DNA of 64,000 nt from Pseudomonas sp. WS 5079 (GCF_012985465.1 NZ_JAAQWN010000010.1:1-64000), one strand, 5' to 3'. Positions 1 through 8,684 are shown, counted from the first letter of the stretch. The notes: a model not told the origin generated them from the sequence alone. Program-made: numbers and translations.

Positions 1-325
1 CCTGACCCACCGCCATCGCGGGCAAGCCCGCTCCCACAGGGGATCTCGGCTGGGCACAGGACTTTGCACACACCACACACCAACTGTGGGAGCTGGCTTG
101 CCTGCGATGACGGTGTATCAGTCGCAGAATGTATCACCTGACCCACCGCCATCGCGGGCAAGCCCGCTCCCACAGGGGATCTCGGCTGGGCACAGGACTT
201 TGCACACACCACACACCAACTGTGGGAGCTGGCTTGCCTGCGATGACGGTGTATCAGTCGCAGCATGTATCAACTGACCCACCGCCATCGCAGGCAAGCC
301 AGCTCCCACATTGGCCTGTGTGCAT
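1..325. repeat. Tandem 136-bp REP-doublet array
   Basis: A 136-bp unit (1-136) repeats almost exactly at 137-272, and a third partial copy begins at 273. Each unit holds two facing REP palindromes (cgggcaagcccgctcccaca near 17-36, tgtgggagctggcttgcctg near 85-104). The third copy carries the gcaggcaagccagctcccaca variant. The array starts before the window. It fills the 3' flank of hmgR; no gene is seen in it. Confidence 0.9.
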
Positions 326-339
326 TCAGTATGGGTGGA

Positions 340-1128
340 TCAGGGTTGATAACCCATCCGCCAACTCACCGCCTGGCTCGCCGCCAGCAATTGCCGGGCC
401 GCCGGTCCATCTTCATCGGCATGGAACAACGATGTCGGCCCCACCACCGTCATCACCGCCACCACCTGGCCCATGGCATTAAAGACCGGCGCCGACAGCG
501 CATCGACCCCGGGCATCAGCAAGCCATGCACAAAGTGCAGGCCCCGCTGGCGAATCTGCGCACAGGCCTGCCCATACGCCTGGTCGTCCGCCAGCGCATG
601 GGCGGTGCCGGCCTGGATCTCCTGCGTGCGCAGGTCGACGGTTTCGCGCTCTGGCAAAAAGGCGCTGAACACCAGGCCCGTGGATGAGCTGAGCAGCGGC
701 AGCACCGACCCCAGTTGCGTCACCACCGTGACCGCGCGTACCGCCGGCTCGATATGCACCACCGTTGCGCCGTGGTTGCCCCACACCGCGAGAAAGCAGG
801 TTTCATTCAACTCGTCGCGCAGCTGCGCCAGGGGCAGGGTGGCGACTTTCAGCACGTCCATGCTGCCCAGCGCCGCCAACCCCACGCGCAAGGCTTCGCG
901 GCCCAGGCCGTAATGGTTGGTGGCCGTGTTCTGTTCGGCAAAACCCGAGGCAATCAACGCCTGCAAATAGCGGTGGACCTTGCTCGCGGGCATCTGCACA
1001 TGTTCGGCCAGGCGCGACAGGGACGTGGCCGGCGACAGTTCGGCCAGGGCCTTGAGGATGTCGGTGCCGACTTCGGCCGAGCGGACTTTCTGTTTACCGG
1101 TGTCGCGGGGGGCGGGGGGCTTTTCCAT
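340..1128 (-). CDS. hmgR: IclR-family regulator, HmgR-like repressor of homogentisate genes
   Basis: The protein has 262 residues, the usual IclR size. An N-terminal winged helix-turn-helix (about residues 20-80, with TSLSRLAEHVQMPASKVHRY) is followed by the IclR effector domain (GNHGATVVHIEP, then ALSAPVFNAMGQVVAVMTVVG near the C-terminus). It is transcribed away from hmgABC with 119 bp between the starts, the arrangement of the P. putida hmgR/hmgA pair, where HmgR is an IclR repressor released by homogentisate. The specific role is inferred from family plus position. A TTACG-N5-CGTAA palindrome in the shared promoter is the likely operator. Confidence 0.85.
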   Translation of the reverse strand: MEKPPAPRDTGKQKVRSAEVGTDILKALAELSPATSLSRLAEHVQMPASKVHRYLQALIASGFAEQNTATNHYGLGREALRVGLAALGSMDVLKVATLPLAQLRDELNETCFLAVWGNHGATVVHIEPAVRAVTVVTQLGSVLPLLSSSTGLVFSAFLPERETVDLRTQEIQAGTAHALADDQAYGQACAQIRQRGLHFVHGLLMPGVDALSAPVFNAMGQVVAVMTVVGPTSLFHADEDGPAARQLLAASQAVSWRMGYQP

Positions 1129-1191
1129 GGAGAGCGTGTGTCCGAAAGACGAATGGCGGTCTTTATAGCTTGACGGTCGATACGGAGCAAA

Positions 1192-1206
1192 TTACGTTAT
1201 GCGTAA
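1192..1206. promoter_or_regulatory. Candidate HmgR operator
   Basis: Perfect inverted repeat TTACG-ttatg-CGTAA in the hmgR/hmgA divergent promoter region, with a further ATTACG half-copy at 1211-1216. Position and symmetry fit an IclR-type operator. Binding by HmgR is inferred. Confidence 0.55.
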
Positions 1207-1218
1207 CTGGATTACGAT

Positions 1219-1226
1219 AAAAACAA
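1219..1226 (+). promoter_or_regulatory. A-rich Hfq/Crc-type (AAnAAnAA) motif in hmgA leader
   Basis: AAAAACAA lies about 21 nt before the hmgA start codon. In Pseudomonas, Hfq with Crc represses translation through AAnAAnAA motifs near start sites, and aromatic catabolism genes are known targets. Use of this particular site is inferred. Confidence 0.4.
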
Positions 1227-1247
1227 CTTCCTTACTGAGGACGATCC

Positions 1248-2531
1248 ATGACCCTCGATTACCAATCGGGCTTTGGCAATGAATTCGCCAGCGAAGCCTT
1301 GCCAGGTGCACTGCCGGTCGGCCAGAACTCCCCGCAAAAAGCGCCCTACGGGCTGTACACCGAACTGTTCTCCGGCACCGCCTTCACCATGGTGCGCAGC
1401 GAAGCGCGGCGTACCTGGATGTATCGCATCCAACCGTCGGCCAATCACCCGGCATTCATCAAGCTGGAACGACAACTGGCCGGTGGCCCGCTGGGCGAGG
1501 TGACGCCCAACCGCCTGCGCTGGAACCCGTTGGATGTACCTGCACAACCCACCGACTTTATCGACGGCCTGGTCGGCATGGTGGCCAACGCCGGCGCCGA
1601 GAAACCCTCCGGCATCAGCATCTATCACTACCGCGCCAACTGCTCCATGGAGCGGGTGTTCTTCAACGCCGACGGCGAACTGTTGATCGTTCCCGAGCAA
1701 GGCCGCCTGCGCATCGCTACTGAACTTGGGGTGCTGGAGGTCGAGCCGCTGGAAATCGTCGTGCTGCCACGGGGCCTGAAATTTCGCATCGAATTGCTGG
1801 ATGCCCAGGCTCGCGGCTACGTCGCCGAAAACCACGGCGCGCCGCTGCGCCTGCCGGACCTGGGGCCGATTGGCAGCAATGGCCTGGCCAACCCCCGGGA
1901 CTTCCTGACCCCGGTCGCCCACTACGAAGACCTTTCACGGCCCACGCCGCTGGTGCAGAAGTTCCTCGGCGAGCTGTGGGGCTGCACCCTCGATCACTCG
2001 CCGCTGAACGTGGTGGCCTGGCACGGCAATAACGTGCCGTACAAATATGACCTGCGCCGCTTCAACACTATCGGCACAGTGAGTTTCGATCACCCGGATC
2101 CGTCGATCTTTACCGTGTTGACCTCGCCTACCAGCGTCCACGGCCTGGCCAATCTCGACTTCGTGATCTTCCCGCCGCGCTGGATGGTGGCCGAAAACAC
2201 CTTCCGGCCACCGTGGTTCCACCGCAACCTGATGAACGAATACATGGGCCTGATCCAGGGCGCCTACGACGCCAAGGCAGAAGGTTTCCTGCCCGGCGGC
2301 GCGTCGCTGCACAGTTGCATGAGCGCCCACGGCCCGGATGGCGAGACCTGCACCAAGGCCATCGCCGTGGACCTGGCGCCGCACAAAATCGATAACACCA
2401 TGGCCTTCATGTTCGAGACCAGCCAGGTGCTGCGCCCGACCCGCTTCGCCCTGGACTGCCCGCAACTGCAAAACACTTACGACGCTTGCTGGGCCACGCT
2501 GCCGGCAACCTTCAACCCGAATCGGAGATAA
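1248..2531 (+). CDS. hmgA: Homogentisate 1,2-dioxygenase
   Basis: Fe(II) ring-cleaving dioxygenase turning homogentisate into maleylacetoacetate in tyrosine and phenylalanine breakdown. The 427 residues start with YQSGFGNEFASEA, typical of the family, and contain the metal-ligand region PPWFHRNLMNEYMGL ... SLHSCMSAHGPDG (roughly residues 320-365), which supplies the His/Glu/His ligands. The SD ACTGAGGA precedes ATG 1248. It is the first gene of hmgABC, with only 3 bp before hmgB. Confidence 0.97.
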   Translation: MTLDYQSGFGNEFASEALPGALPVGQNSPQKAPYGLYTELFSGTAFTMVRSEARRTWMYRIQPSANHPAFIKLERQLAGGPLGEVTPNRLRWNPLDVPAQPTDFIDGLVGMVANAGAEKPSGISIYHYRANCSMERVFFNADGELLIVPEQGRLRIATELGVLEVEPLEIVVLPRGLKFRIELLDAQARGYVAENHGAPLRLPDLGPIGSNGLANPRDFLTPVAHYEDLSRPTPLVQKFLGELWGCTLDHSPLNVVAWHGNNVPYKYDLRRFNTIGTVSFDHPDPSIFTVLTSPTSVHGLANLDFVIFPPRWMVAENTFRPPWFHRNLMNEYMGLIQGAYDAKAEGFLPGGASLHSCMSAHGPDGETCTKAIAVDLAPHKIDNTMAFMFETSQVLRPTRFALDCPQLQNTYDACWATLPATFNPNRR

Positions 2532-2534
2532 ACC

Positions 2535-3833
2535 ATGACTCAGTCCACTCTCACCCGTAGTTGGGTGGCCTCGGCCAACGGTCACCCGGATTTCCCCTTG
2601 CAGAACCTGCCCCTGGGCATCTTCAGCCTCACCGGTTCGGCACCGCGCAGTGGCGTGGCGATTGGCGAGCATATTTTTGATCTGCAAGCGGCCCGTGACC
2701 TGTTTGACGGTGAAGCGCGCCGCGCCATCGATGCCATGGCGGACGGCCAACTGAACGCCTTCTTCGAACTGGGCCGTGGCCCACGGGTGGCACTGCGCGA
2801 ACGCCTGCTGGAACTGCTCGCCGAGGGCAGCAGCCAGCAAGCCAAGCTGCAAGCCCTGGGTACCCAAGTGTTGCCACTGGCCGCCGATTGCCAGATGCAC
2901 CTGCCAGCGAAAATCAACGATTACACCGACTTCTACGTCGGCATCGAGCACGCGCAGAACGTCGGCAAACTGTTCCGCCCGGACAATCCGTTGTTGCCCA
3001 ACTACAAGTACGTGCCAATTGGTTACCACGGCCGCGCGTCGACGATCCGCCCGTCCGGCACCGAGGTGCGCCGGCCCAAGGGCCAGACCCTGCCAGCCGG
3101 CCAGACCGAACCGACCTTCGGCCCGTGCGCACGCCTGGACTACGAACTGGAACTGGGCATCTGGATCGGCCAGGGCAATGCCATGGGCGACTCGATTGCC
3201 ATTGGCGATGCCGCCGAGCACATCGCTGGCTTCTGCCTGCTCAACGACTGGTCGGCCCGCGATATCCAGGCCTGGGAGTACCAGCCGCTGGGGCCGTTCC
3301 TGTCGAAAAGCTTTATCACCAGCGTCTCGCCCTGGGTGGTCACGGCCGAAGCCCTGGAGCCGTTCCGCAAGGCCCAGCCCGCACGCCCGGCTGGCGATCC
3401 ACAACCGCTGCCGTACCTGCTGGACACCCGTGATCAGGCCGCTGGCGGCTTTGATATCGAACTGGAAGTGCTGCTGACCACCGCCGCGATGCGCGAGCAG
3501 AACCTGGCGGCCCATCGCCTGACCCTGAGCAACACCCAACACATGTACTGGACCGTGGCGCAAATGGTCGCGCACCACAGCGTCAACGGCTGCCAGTTGC
3601 AGGCCGGCGACCTGTTTGGTTCGGGCACCTTGTCGGGCCCGGAAGCGGGGCAGTTCGGCAGCCTGCTGGAAATCACCGAAGGCGGCAAAAAGCCGATCGA
3701 GCTGGCCTCCGGCGAAGTGCGCAAGTTCCTTGAAGACGGCGACGAAATCATCCTGCGCGCCCGCTGCACGCGTGATGGATTTGCCTCCATCGGCTTCGGC
3801 GAATGCCGTGGCACCGTGGTCGCCGCGCGCTAA
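2535..3833 (+). CDS. hmgB: Fumarylacetoacetase
   Basis: Hydrolyses fumarylacetoacetate to fumarate and acetoacetate, the last step of the pathway. The 432 residues fit the family. Visible landmarks are DFYVGIEHAQNVGKLFRP (the DFY..H region), YKYVPIGYHGRAST, the metal-site DYELELGIWIG, and LNDWSARDIQAWEYQPLGPF. It lies between hmgA (3 bp gap) and hmgC (12 bp gap), so co-transcription is likely. Often named fahA. Confidence 0.96.
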   Translation: MTQSTLTRSWVASANGHPDFPLQNLPLGIFSLTGSAPRSGVAIGEHIFDLQAARDLFDGEARRAIDAMADGQLNAFFELGRGPRVALRERLLELLAEGSSQQAKLQALGTQVLPLAADCQMHLPAKINDYTDFYVGIEHAQNVGKLFRPDNPLLPNYKYVPIGYHGRASTIRPSGTEVRRPKGQTLPAGQTEPTFGPCARLDYELELGIWIGQGNAMGDSIAIGDAAEHIAGFCLLNDWSARDIQAWEYQPLGPFLSKSFITSVSPWVVTAEALEPFRKAQPARPAGDPQPLPYLLDTRDQAAGGFDIELEVLLTTAAMREQNLAAHRLTLSNTQHMYWTVAQMVAHHSVNGCQLQAGDLFGSGTLSGPEAGQFGSLLEITEGGKKPIELASGEVRKFLEDGDEIILRARCTRDGFASIGFGECRGTVVAAR

Positions 3834-3845
3834 GGGGGCGAGGGG

Positions 3846-4481
3846 ATGGAACTCTATACCTACTACCGTTCCACATCGTCCTACCGGGTGCGCATCGCCC
3901 TGGCGCTCAAGGGCCTGGACTTTACCGCGCTGCCGGTCAACCTGCTGGTGCCCAAGGGCGGCGCCAACCGCCAGCCCGAATACCTGGCGATCAACCCCCA
4001 GGGCCGTGTCCCGGCCTTGCGTACCGACGAGGGCGAACTGTTGATCCAGTCGCCGGCGATCATCGAGTACCTGGATGAACGTTATCCACAGGTGCCGCTG
4101 CTCGCCAAGGACCTGGCAGCCCGCGCCCATGAGCGCGCGGTGGCCTCGATCATCGGTTGTGACATTCACCCGTTGCACAACTCCAGCACCCAAAACCTGT
4201 TGCGCCAATGGGGGCATGACGAGGCGCAATTGCTGGAGTGGATCGGGCACTGGATCAGCCAGGGCCTGGGCGCCGTGGAGCAATTGATCGGTGACCAGGG
4301 CTATTGCTTCGGTGACCAGCCAGGGCTGGCGGATGCGTTTCTGATCCCGCAGTTGTACGCGGCAGAGCGCTTCAAGGTGGCACTGGATGGCTACCCACGA
4401 ATCCTGCGCGTCGCGGCGTTGGCTGCCAAACATCCTGCATTTATCCAGGCCCATCCCTCCAACCAACCTGACACCCCCTAA
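3846..4481 (+). CDS. hmgC: Maleylacetoacetate isomerase (zeta-class GST)
   Basis: Glutathione-dependent cis-trans isomerase making fumarylacetoacetate. The 211 residues begin ELYTYYRSTSSYRVRIAL, which holds the zeta-class SSxxxR motif, followed by INPQGRVPAL and IQSPAIIEYLDERYP of the thioredoxin-fold glutathione site. The C-terminal all-helical domain contains QYCFGDQ-like text (GYCFGDQPGLADAFLIPQ). It is the third gene of the hmg operon; the SD GGGGCGAGGGG precedes the ATG. Also called maiA. Confidence 0.95.
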   Translation: MELYTYYRSTSSYRVRIALALKGLDFTALPVNLLVPKGGANRQPEYLAINPQGRVPALRTDEGELLIQSPAIIEYLDERYPQVPLLAKDLAARAHERAVASIIGCDIHPLHNSSTQNLLRQWGHDEAQLLEWIGHWISQGLGAVEQLIGDQGYCFGDQPGLADAFLIPQLYAAERFKVALDGYPRILRVAALAAKHPAFIQAHPSNQPDTP

Positions 4482-4486
4482 CCCCT

Positions 4487-4559
4487 GCAGGAGCCGGCTT
4501 GCCGTCGATGGCGCTTCACCTGATACACCGCCATCGCCGGCAAGCCGGCTCCTACAGGC
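4487..4559. repeat. REP inverted pair (hmgC-MFS)
   Basis: Two facing REP units, gcaggagccggcttgccg and cggcaagccggctcctacag, form a long hairpin between hmgC and the transporter gene. It could protect or end the hmgABC transcript. Confidence 0.8.
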
Positions 4560-4591
4560 GGATATCCAATAAAAAAAACAGGTACCTTGCG

Positions 4592-5947
4592 ATGCACAAT
4601 CAGATTGCCAGCTTTCGCGCGGCACTCGACGCCCGTCCGGTGTCGCGCTACCAGTGGTTGATTCTCCTGTTGTTGGCGTTGTTGCTGGTCACCGATGGTT
4701 ACGATGCCCAAGTGTTGGGCTACGTGGTCCCGGCCCTGGCCCAGGACTGGGGCCTGGAAAAAGCCGCCTTCGGCCCGGTGTTCAGTGCCAACCTGCTGGG
4801 GCTGACCTTAGGTTCCCTGGCCGTGACGCCCCTGGCGGACCGCTTCGGCGTGCGCCGCATCCTGCTCGCCTGCGTACTGATCTACGCCAGCCTCACGGTG
4901 CTGATGGTATTCGCCAATTCCCTGAACACGCTGATGGCCGCGCGCTTTATCTGCGGCATTGGCATGGGTGGCGCGATGCCCAGTGCCATGGCCTTGATGT
5001 CGGAATATTCGCCACCGCGTATGCGCACGTTGATGGTGACGCTAGCGGCCTGTGGTTTCTCGTTCGGTGGCGCGGCGGGTGGTTTTGTCGCGGCGGGTTT
5101 TATCGACAGTTTCGGCTGGCAGGCGGTGTTCCTCGCCGGTGGTGTGACGCCGTTGCTGCTGTTTCCCTTCCTGGTATGGCTGCTGCCTGAATCCTTGCCA
5201 CGTTTGTTGCGCGATGCGCCGCCCTATGCGCGCCTGCAGAAAGTCACGGCGCGCATGCTGCCTGGTTGGCAGGCGCCGGCGGCCAACGAAGAACAGAATC
5301 GCCAGGAGCAGGGCAGCAAGCTGACGGTGGTGGAGTTGTTTCGCAATGGCTATGCCCGGCCGACGCTGCTGATCTGGTCGACCTTTTTTGTCAGCCTGAT
5401 CCTGCTGTACTTCATGATCAGTTGGTTGCCGTCACTGCTGCTGGAAAGTGGCATGGCCTTGAACAAAGCCAACCTGGTGACCTCGATGTTCCTGTTCGCC
5501 GGCACGTTGGGCGCGATTGGCATGGCGTGGTTCGCTGATCGCCTGAAAAGCAAGGTCCGCCTGCTCTCCGGTGTGTTGGCGGCCGCGGCGGTGTGCACGA
5601 TTCTGCTGGGGCTCAATCACGACAACCCGCGTTACCTGGTGGCGTTTGTGTTTGCGGCGGGCTTTTGCATCATCGGTGGCCAGTTGACCCTCAATGCGTT
5701 TGCCAGCAACTTTTACCCGGCCCATGTACGTGCGACGGGCACGGGCTGGGCGCTGGGTGTCGGGCGGTTTGGTTCGATCCTCGGGCCGCTGTTTGGCAGC
5801 ATGTTGCTGGCGATGCAGGTACCGGTGCAGCAGATTTTCTTCTTCTGCGCGATTCCAGCGGTGATCGCCGCGCTGCTGATCATTCAGGTGCGCTCCCCCG
5901 AGCCCAAGGCGCCGGTTGAGATCCTCCAGCACCGGCTTGAATCCTGA
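4592..5947 (+). CDS. MFS transporter, aromatic acid:H+ symporter (AAHS) type
   Basis: The 451 residues carry twelve predicted membrane segments. The first, WLILLLLALLLVTDGYDAQVLGYVVP, has the D-G-Y-D motif of AAHS carriers such as PcaK and BenK, and the cytoplasmic loop PLADRFGVRR is the MFS signature. A central charged loop (AANEEQNRQEQGS) separates the halves. Because it follows hmgABC it may import a homogentisate-type or hydroxyphenyl acid; the substrate is inferred. The start at 4592 was chosen over an upstream in-frame ATG inside the REP hairpin, because the extra residues would be REP-encoded. The leader has an A-run (4571-4578). Confidence 0.85.
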   Translation: MHNQIASFRAALDARPVSRYQWLILLLLALLLVTDGYDAQVLGYVVPALAQDWGLEKAAFGPVFSANLLGLTLGSLAVTPLADRFGVRRILLACVLIYASLTVLMVFANSLNTLMAARFICGIGMGGAMPSAMALMSEYSPPRMRTLMVTLAACGFSFGGAAGGFVAAGFIDSFGWQAVFLAGGVTPLLLFPFLVWLLPESLPRLLRDAPPYARLQKVTARMLPGWQAPAANEEQNRQEQGSKLTVVELFRNGYARPTLLIWSTFFVSLILLYFMISWLPSLLLESGMALNKANLVTSMFLFAGTLGAIGMAWFADRLKSKVRLLSGVLAAAAVCTILLGLNHDNPRYLVAFVFAAGFCIIGGQLTLNAFASNFYPAHVRATGTGWALGVGRFGSILGPLFGSMLLAMQVPVQQIFFFCAIPAVIAALLIIQVRSPEPKAPVEILQHRLES

Positions 5948-6028
5948 AGGGCAACCCCCTTATTTGTAGGAGCTGTCGAGCCCCGGCGAGGCGGCGATGA
6001 GGGCGACGCGGTTCACCGGTCGCCCCCT

Positions 6029-6832
6029 TTAATGCACCACCGCCCCAGGCGGCAAATGCCCCAGCCGCTCCGTCAGACGCAGCCGCTGCACCGGGTCTTC
6101 ACTGAGCAACAGCGCGTGCTCAAGATCGAAGCGCTCGGCATTGGGGCAATCCAGGTGCTTGTACAGACTGGCCCGCGCCAGATAGTCGGCGGCGCTGGCA
6201 TCGCCCAGTTCCAGCACGCGCTCGGCGTCGATCAGCGCCGCGAGGTGATTGTCATTGGCCAGGTGCAGTTGCCGCAGGTTGCGCGACAGCCGTTGCAGGA
6301 TCAGCCGTGGCTCGGCGCTACGCAGGTGCTCGGCTTGCAGCTTGAGATTGGGGCCGTACTGACGTTGCAGCAATTCGCGGCAGTCGTTGGGGTACAGCCG
6401 CCGCCCGCCACAGGGGTCGAGCAAATGATCGGCACCGCTTACCCGTAGCAGGAAGTGCCCGGGGAAGTTGACCCCGACCATCGGGATCTCCAGGCGCCGC
6501 GCCAACTCCAGGGCAATCAGCCCCAGGGCCAAGGGCTGTCCGCGGCGGCGCTGCAACACCTTGTCCAGCAGCGCGGCGGCGGGGCGCAAGGGGGTGAAGT
6601 CATCCTGGGCGAACCCCAGGTCGTTCATTATCCGCAGCAACGGTTGGCCCAGCTCATCGGCCGGCAGCAGCGGCATGCCGAGGCTTACCTGCTGTTGCAG
6701 CACCGCGAAGTCAGCCAGGATCGCCCGTGGCTCCACGGCGGGGTCGTGCTCGGCAGCGATCCATAGGGCGGCTTCAAACAGCGCCGCAGGCGAGCGGTGC
6801 AGGCAGTCGAAAAAGGCTTGGCGGGGATTCAT
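6029..6832 (-). CDS. SirB1-family protein (transglutaminase-like fold with TPR)
   Basis: The 267 residues show the SirB1 layout: an N-terminal helical part, a central transglutaminase-like segment (about residues 95-150) with RRGQPLALGLIALELARRL, VGVNFPGHFLLRV and LLDPCGGRRLYP, then a C-terminal tetratricopeptide-like stretch (NLRQLHLANDNHLAALIDAERVLEL). The molecular activity of this family is not established. It stands alone, convergent with the MFS gene. Confidence 0.8.
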   Translation of the reverse strand: MNPRQAFFDCLHRSPAALFEAALWIAAEHDPAVEPRAILADFAVLQQQVSLGMPLLPADELGQPLLRIMNDLGFAQDDFTPLRPAAALLDKVLQRRRGQPLALGLIALELARRLEIPMVGVNFPGHFLLRVSGADHLLDPCGGRRLYPNDCRELLQRQYGPNLKLQAEHLRSAEPRLILQRLSRNLRQLHLANDNHLAALIDAERVLELGDASAADYLARASLYKHLDCPNAERFDLEHALLLSEDPVQRLRLTERLGHLPPGAVVH

Positions 6833-7017
6833 TGCATTCTCCGTCGGATGTCTCGTTTTAGCCTTGCCGAGAACTTTCGTCCAGCTTCTTGAGAACCAGC
6901 CTACTTGTTTATGTCACAAAGCCTGAAATTGCGGTCGGCTTATTCCCGCGTGCTCCGGCAATCTTTTACCGGCGGCCTATACTTGGCGACTACAAGAAGT
7001 GATTCGGGAGCTTGACG

Positions 7018-8037
7018 ATGTTTGCTCTCATGCACAGCACCCGCCTTGAATCCCTGCACCTGAGCGTTGACCCGGTGAGCGGGTTGAAGGCGGTCATTGC
7101 CATTCACAGCAGTCGCCTGGGGCCGGCCCTGGGCGGCTGTCGCTACCTGGCCTACCCCGACGACGAAAGCGCCGTGGCCGACGCCGCGCGCCTGGCCCGA
7201 GGCATGAGCTACAAAGCCGCGCTGGCCGGCTTGCCGGTGGGCGGCGGCAACGCTGTAATCATCCGCCCGGCCCATGTGGAAAGCCGCGCCGCGTTGTTCG
7301 AAGCCTTCGGCCGGTGCATCGAGCAACTCGATGGCCGCTACATCACCGCCATCGACAGCGGCACCTCCGTGGCAGACATGGACTGCATCGCCCAGCACAC
7401 GCGCTTTGTCACCAGCACCACCGCCGCCGGCGATCCGTCTCCCCATGCGGCCATGGGCGTATTCGCCGGCATCCGCACGGCCGCCATGGCCCGCCTGGGC
7501 AGCGACAACCTGGAAGGCCTGCGTGTGGCAATCCAGGGCCTGGGCAACGTCGGCTACGCCCTGGCCGAACAACTGCACGCCGCTGGCGCCGAATTGCTGG
7601 TGAGCGATATCGACCCTGGCAAAGTGCAACTAGCCATGGAGCAACTGGGCGCCCACCCGATTGCCAACGACGCCCTACTCAGTACCCCATGCGACATTCT
7701 CGCGCCGTGCGGCCTGGGCGCTGTCCTCAACCGCCAGAGCGTCGCCCAACTGCGCTGCGCCGCCGTGGCCGGTTCCGCCAGCGCGCAGCTGACCCACCTG
7801 CAAGTGGCCGACCAATTGGAAGCGCGCGGCATCCTCTACGCACCGGACTATGTGATCAACTCCGGCGGCCTGATCTACGTCGCCCTCAAGCACGGTGGCG
7901 CGGACCTGGCGACCATCACCGCGCACCTGTCCAACATCGGCACACGCCTGACCGAAATCTTCGGCCACGCTCAAGCCGAAAAACGCTCACCCGCCCGAGT
8001 GGCCGATGAACTGGCCGAGCGCCTGCTGTACGCCTAG
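7018..8037 (+). CDS. Glu/Leu/Phe/Val dehydrogenase family protein with altered active-site motif
   Basis: NAD-dependent oxidative deaminase family; 339 residues, close to leucine dehydrogenases. Family text is clear: LGPALGGCRYL, MSYKAALAGLPVGGG, RYITAIDSGTSVADMD, and the Rossmann glycine run IQGLGNVGYALAEQL. The motif that normally reads GGGK is GGGN here (codon aac at 7249-7251), so the lysine equivalent to the catalytic one of LeuDH and PheDH is missing, while the downstream Asp (AIDSGT) is kept. ATG 7018 was chosen because CGGGAG sits 7 nt upstream; a TTG at 7012 is in frame. The enzyme may be inactive or have changed chemistry. Confidence 0.85.
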   Translation: MFALMHSTRLESLHLSVDPVSGLKAVIAIHSSRLGPALGGCRYLAYPDDESAVADAARLARGMSYKAALAGLPVGGGNAVIIRPAHVESRAALFEAFGRCIEQLDGRYITAIDSGTSVADMDCIAQHTRFVTSTTAAGDPSPHAAMGVFAGIRTAAMARLGSDNLEGLRVAIQGLGNVGYALAEQLHAAGAELLVSDIDPGKVQLAMEQLGAHPIANDALLSTPCDILAPCGLGAVLNRQSVAQLRCAAVAGSASAQLTHLQVADQLEARGILYAPDYVINSGGLIYVALKHGGADLATITAHLSNIGTRLTEIFGHAQAEKRSPARVADELAERLLYA

Positions 8038-8045
8038 CCCTTATT

Positions 8046-8075
8046 AAAAAGGCCCTGAATCAACGATCCAGGGCC
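8046..8075 (-). terminator. Intrinsic terminator of yebG
   Basis: Stem GGCCCTG/CAGGGCC (8051-8057 with 8069-8075) is followed, on the minus strand, by TTTTTAAT. It lies between two convergent genes, so it may also end the dehydrogenase transcript. Confidence 0.75.
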
Positions 8076-8090
8076 TGTTCAATTCGGGCT

Positions 8091-8351
8091 TTATTCCGCC
8101 GCCGGGTTCAGCAACTCGGACAACGCATCTGGCTGGCTCTTGAACGCCTTGGCAAATACATCGCGATTCTTCGCCATGTAGATCCCGGCTTCCTCCACCT
8201 GCTGCTCGCTCAGGGACGGCACGGCTTTTTGCAACACTTCTGCCAGCAACTCAGCGAGTTCAAGCATCTTGTCATGACGGTCAGCTTCGGCTTTATCCAT
8301 GAACAAACGCTCCAGATCTCGGCTGCTGCGGTATACCACTTCGACGGCCAT
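8091..8351 (-). CDS. yebG: YebG family DNA damage-inducible protein
   Basis: Small protein of 86 residues starting MAVEVVYRSSRDLERLFMDK with the family helix region AEADRHDKMLELAELLAEVLQ. YebG is a LexA-controlled SOS protein of unclear function. The call is strengthened by a consensus LexA box 44 bp before the start. The gene has its own terminator and no operon partner. Confidence 0.88.
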   Translation of the reverse strand: MAVEVVYRSSRDLERLFMDKAEADRHDKMLELAELLAEVLQKAVPSLSEQQVEEAGIYMAKNRDVFAKAFKSQPDALSELLNPAAE

Positions 8352-8394
8352 TCACCACCTCACATGCCTTCACGATAGTTGTCTATTGCGACTA

Positions 8395-8410
8395 CTGTAT
8401 TTATATACAG
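8395..8410. promoter_or_regulatory. LexA (SOS) box upstream of yebG
   Basis: CTGTATTTATATACAG matches CTGT-N8-ACAG exactly, with an AT-rich core. It lies 44 bp before the yebG ATG, suitable for repression by LexA. Confidence 0.9.
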
Positions 8411-8684
8411 CTAAAAGGATAAGCCAATCCAGGGGGTTTGGGTAGCAGCTTTTTAATGTAGTTGGGAAATGGGGTTTGTCAGATGTCAGTGCCGCAGTCG
8501 CAAACCCCAAAAGGCAAGAGTAAGTGTCTCATGTCATTCCACCATCATCTCATTCTGCAATCTCTGGCCTTCTTTCTGCATGCAGAGAAATCGTCATGCC
8601 AAACGGGCATTATCCCCCGCGAGTCGAAGCATGGCTTAGGCAGTGGCAAATAGTTGGCTATTTTTTAAACAGTGGTGGTGAGCA
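8411..8684. other. Intergenic region between yebG and psiE
   Basis: With the LexA box and the yebG leader this is a 333-bp gap. It has no convincing gene, REP or terminator; an open frame at 8462-8653 lacks a ribosome site and family features. The psiE promoter must lie here but is not recognisable. Confidence 0.5.

Noticed and set aside
1..325. CRISPR-like array
   Set aside because: The repeated units are identical along their whole length with internal REP palindromes; there are no unique spacers between short repeats.
1935..4625. Very long minus-strand open frame (896 codons) opposite hmgA-hmgB-hmgC
   Set aside because: It is a GC-skew shadow: stop codons are rare opposite GC-rich genes. 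The plus strand encodes three clear enzymes, and the shadow has no family features or ribosome site.
5960..6028. REP-like palindrome after the MFS gene (tgtaggagctgtcgagcccc)
   Set aside because: It resembles a different, degenerate REP class, but without a clear partner; not strong enough to list as a feature.
8461..8560. PHO box upstream of psiE
   Set aside because: TGTCAG/TGTCAT words occur, but not in the required pair with 4-bp spacing.
8462..8653. A 63-codon open frame between yebG and psiE
   Set aside because: No SD, no hydrophobic or domain pattern, and it lies in a likely promoter region.
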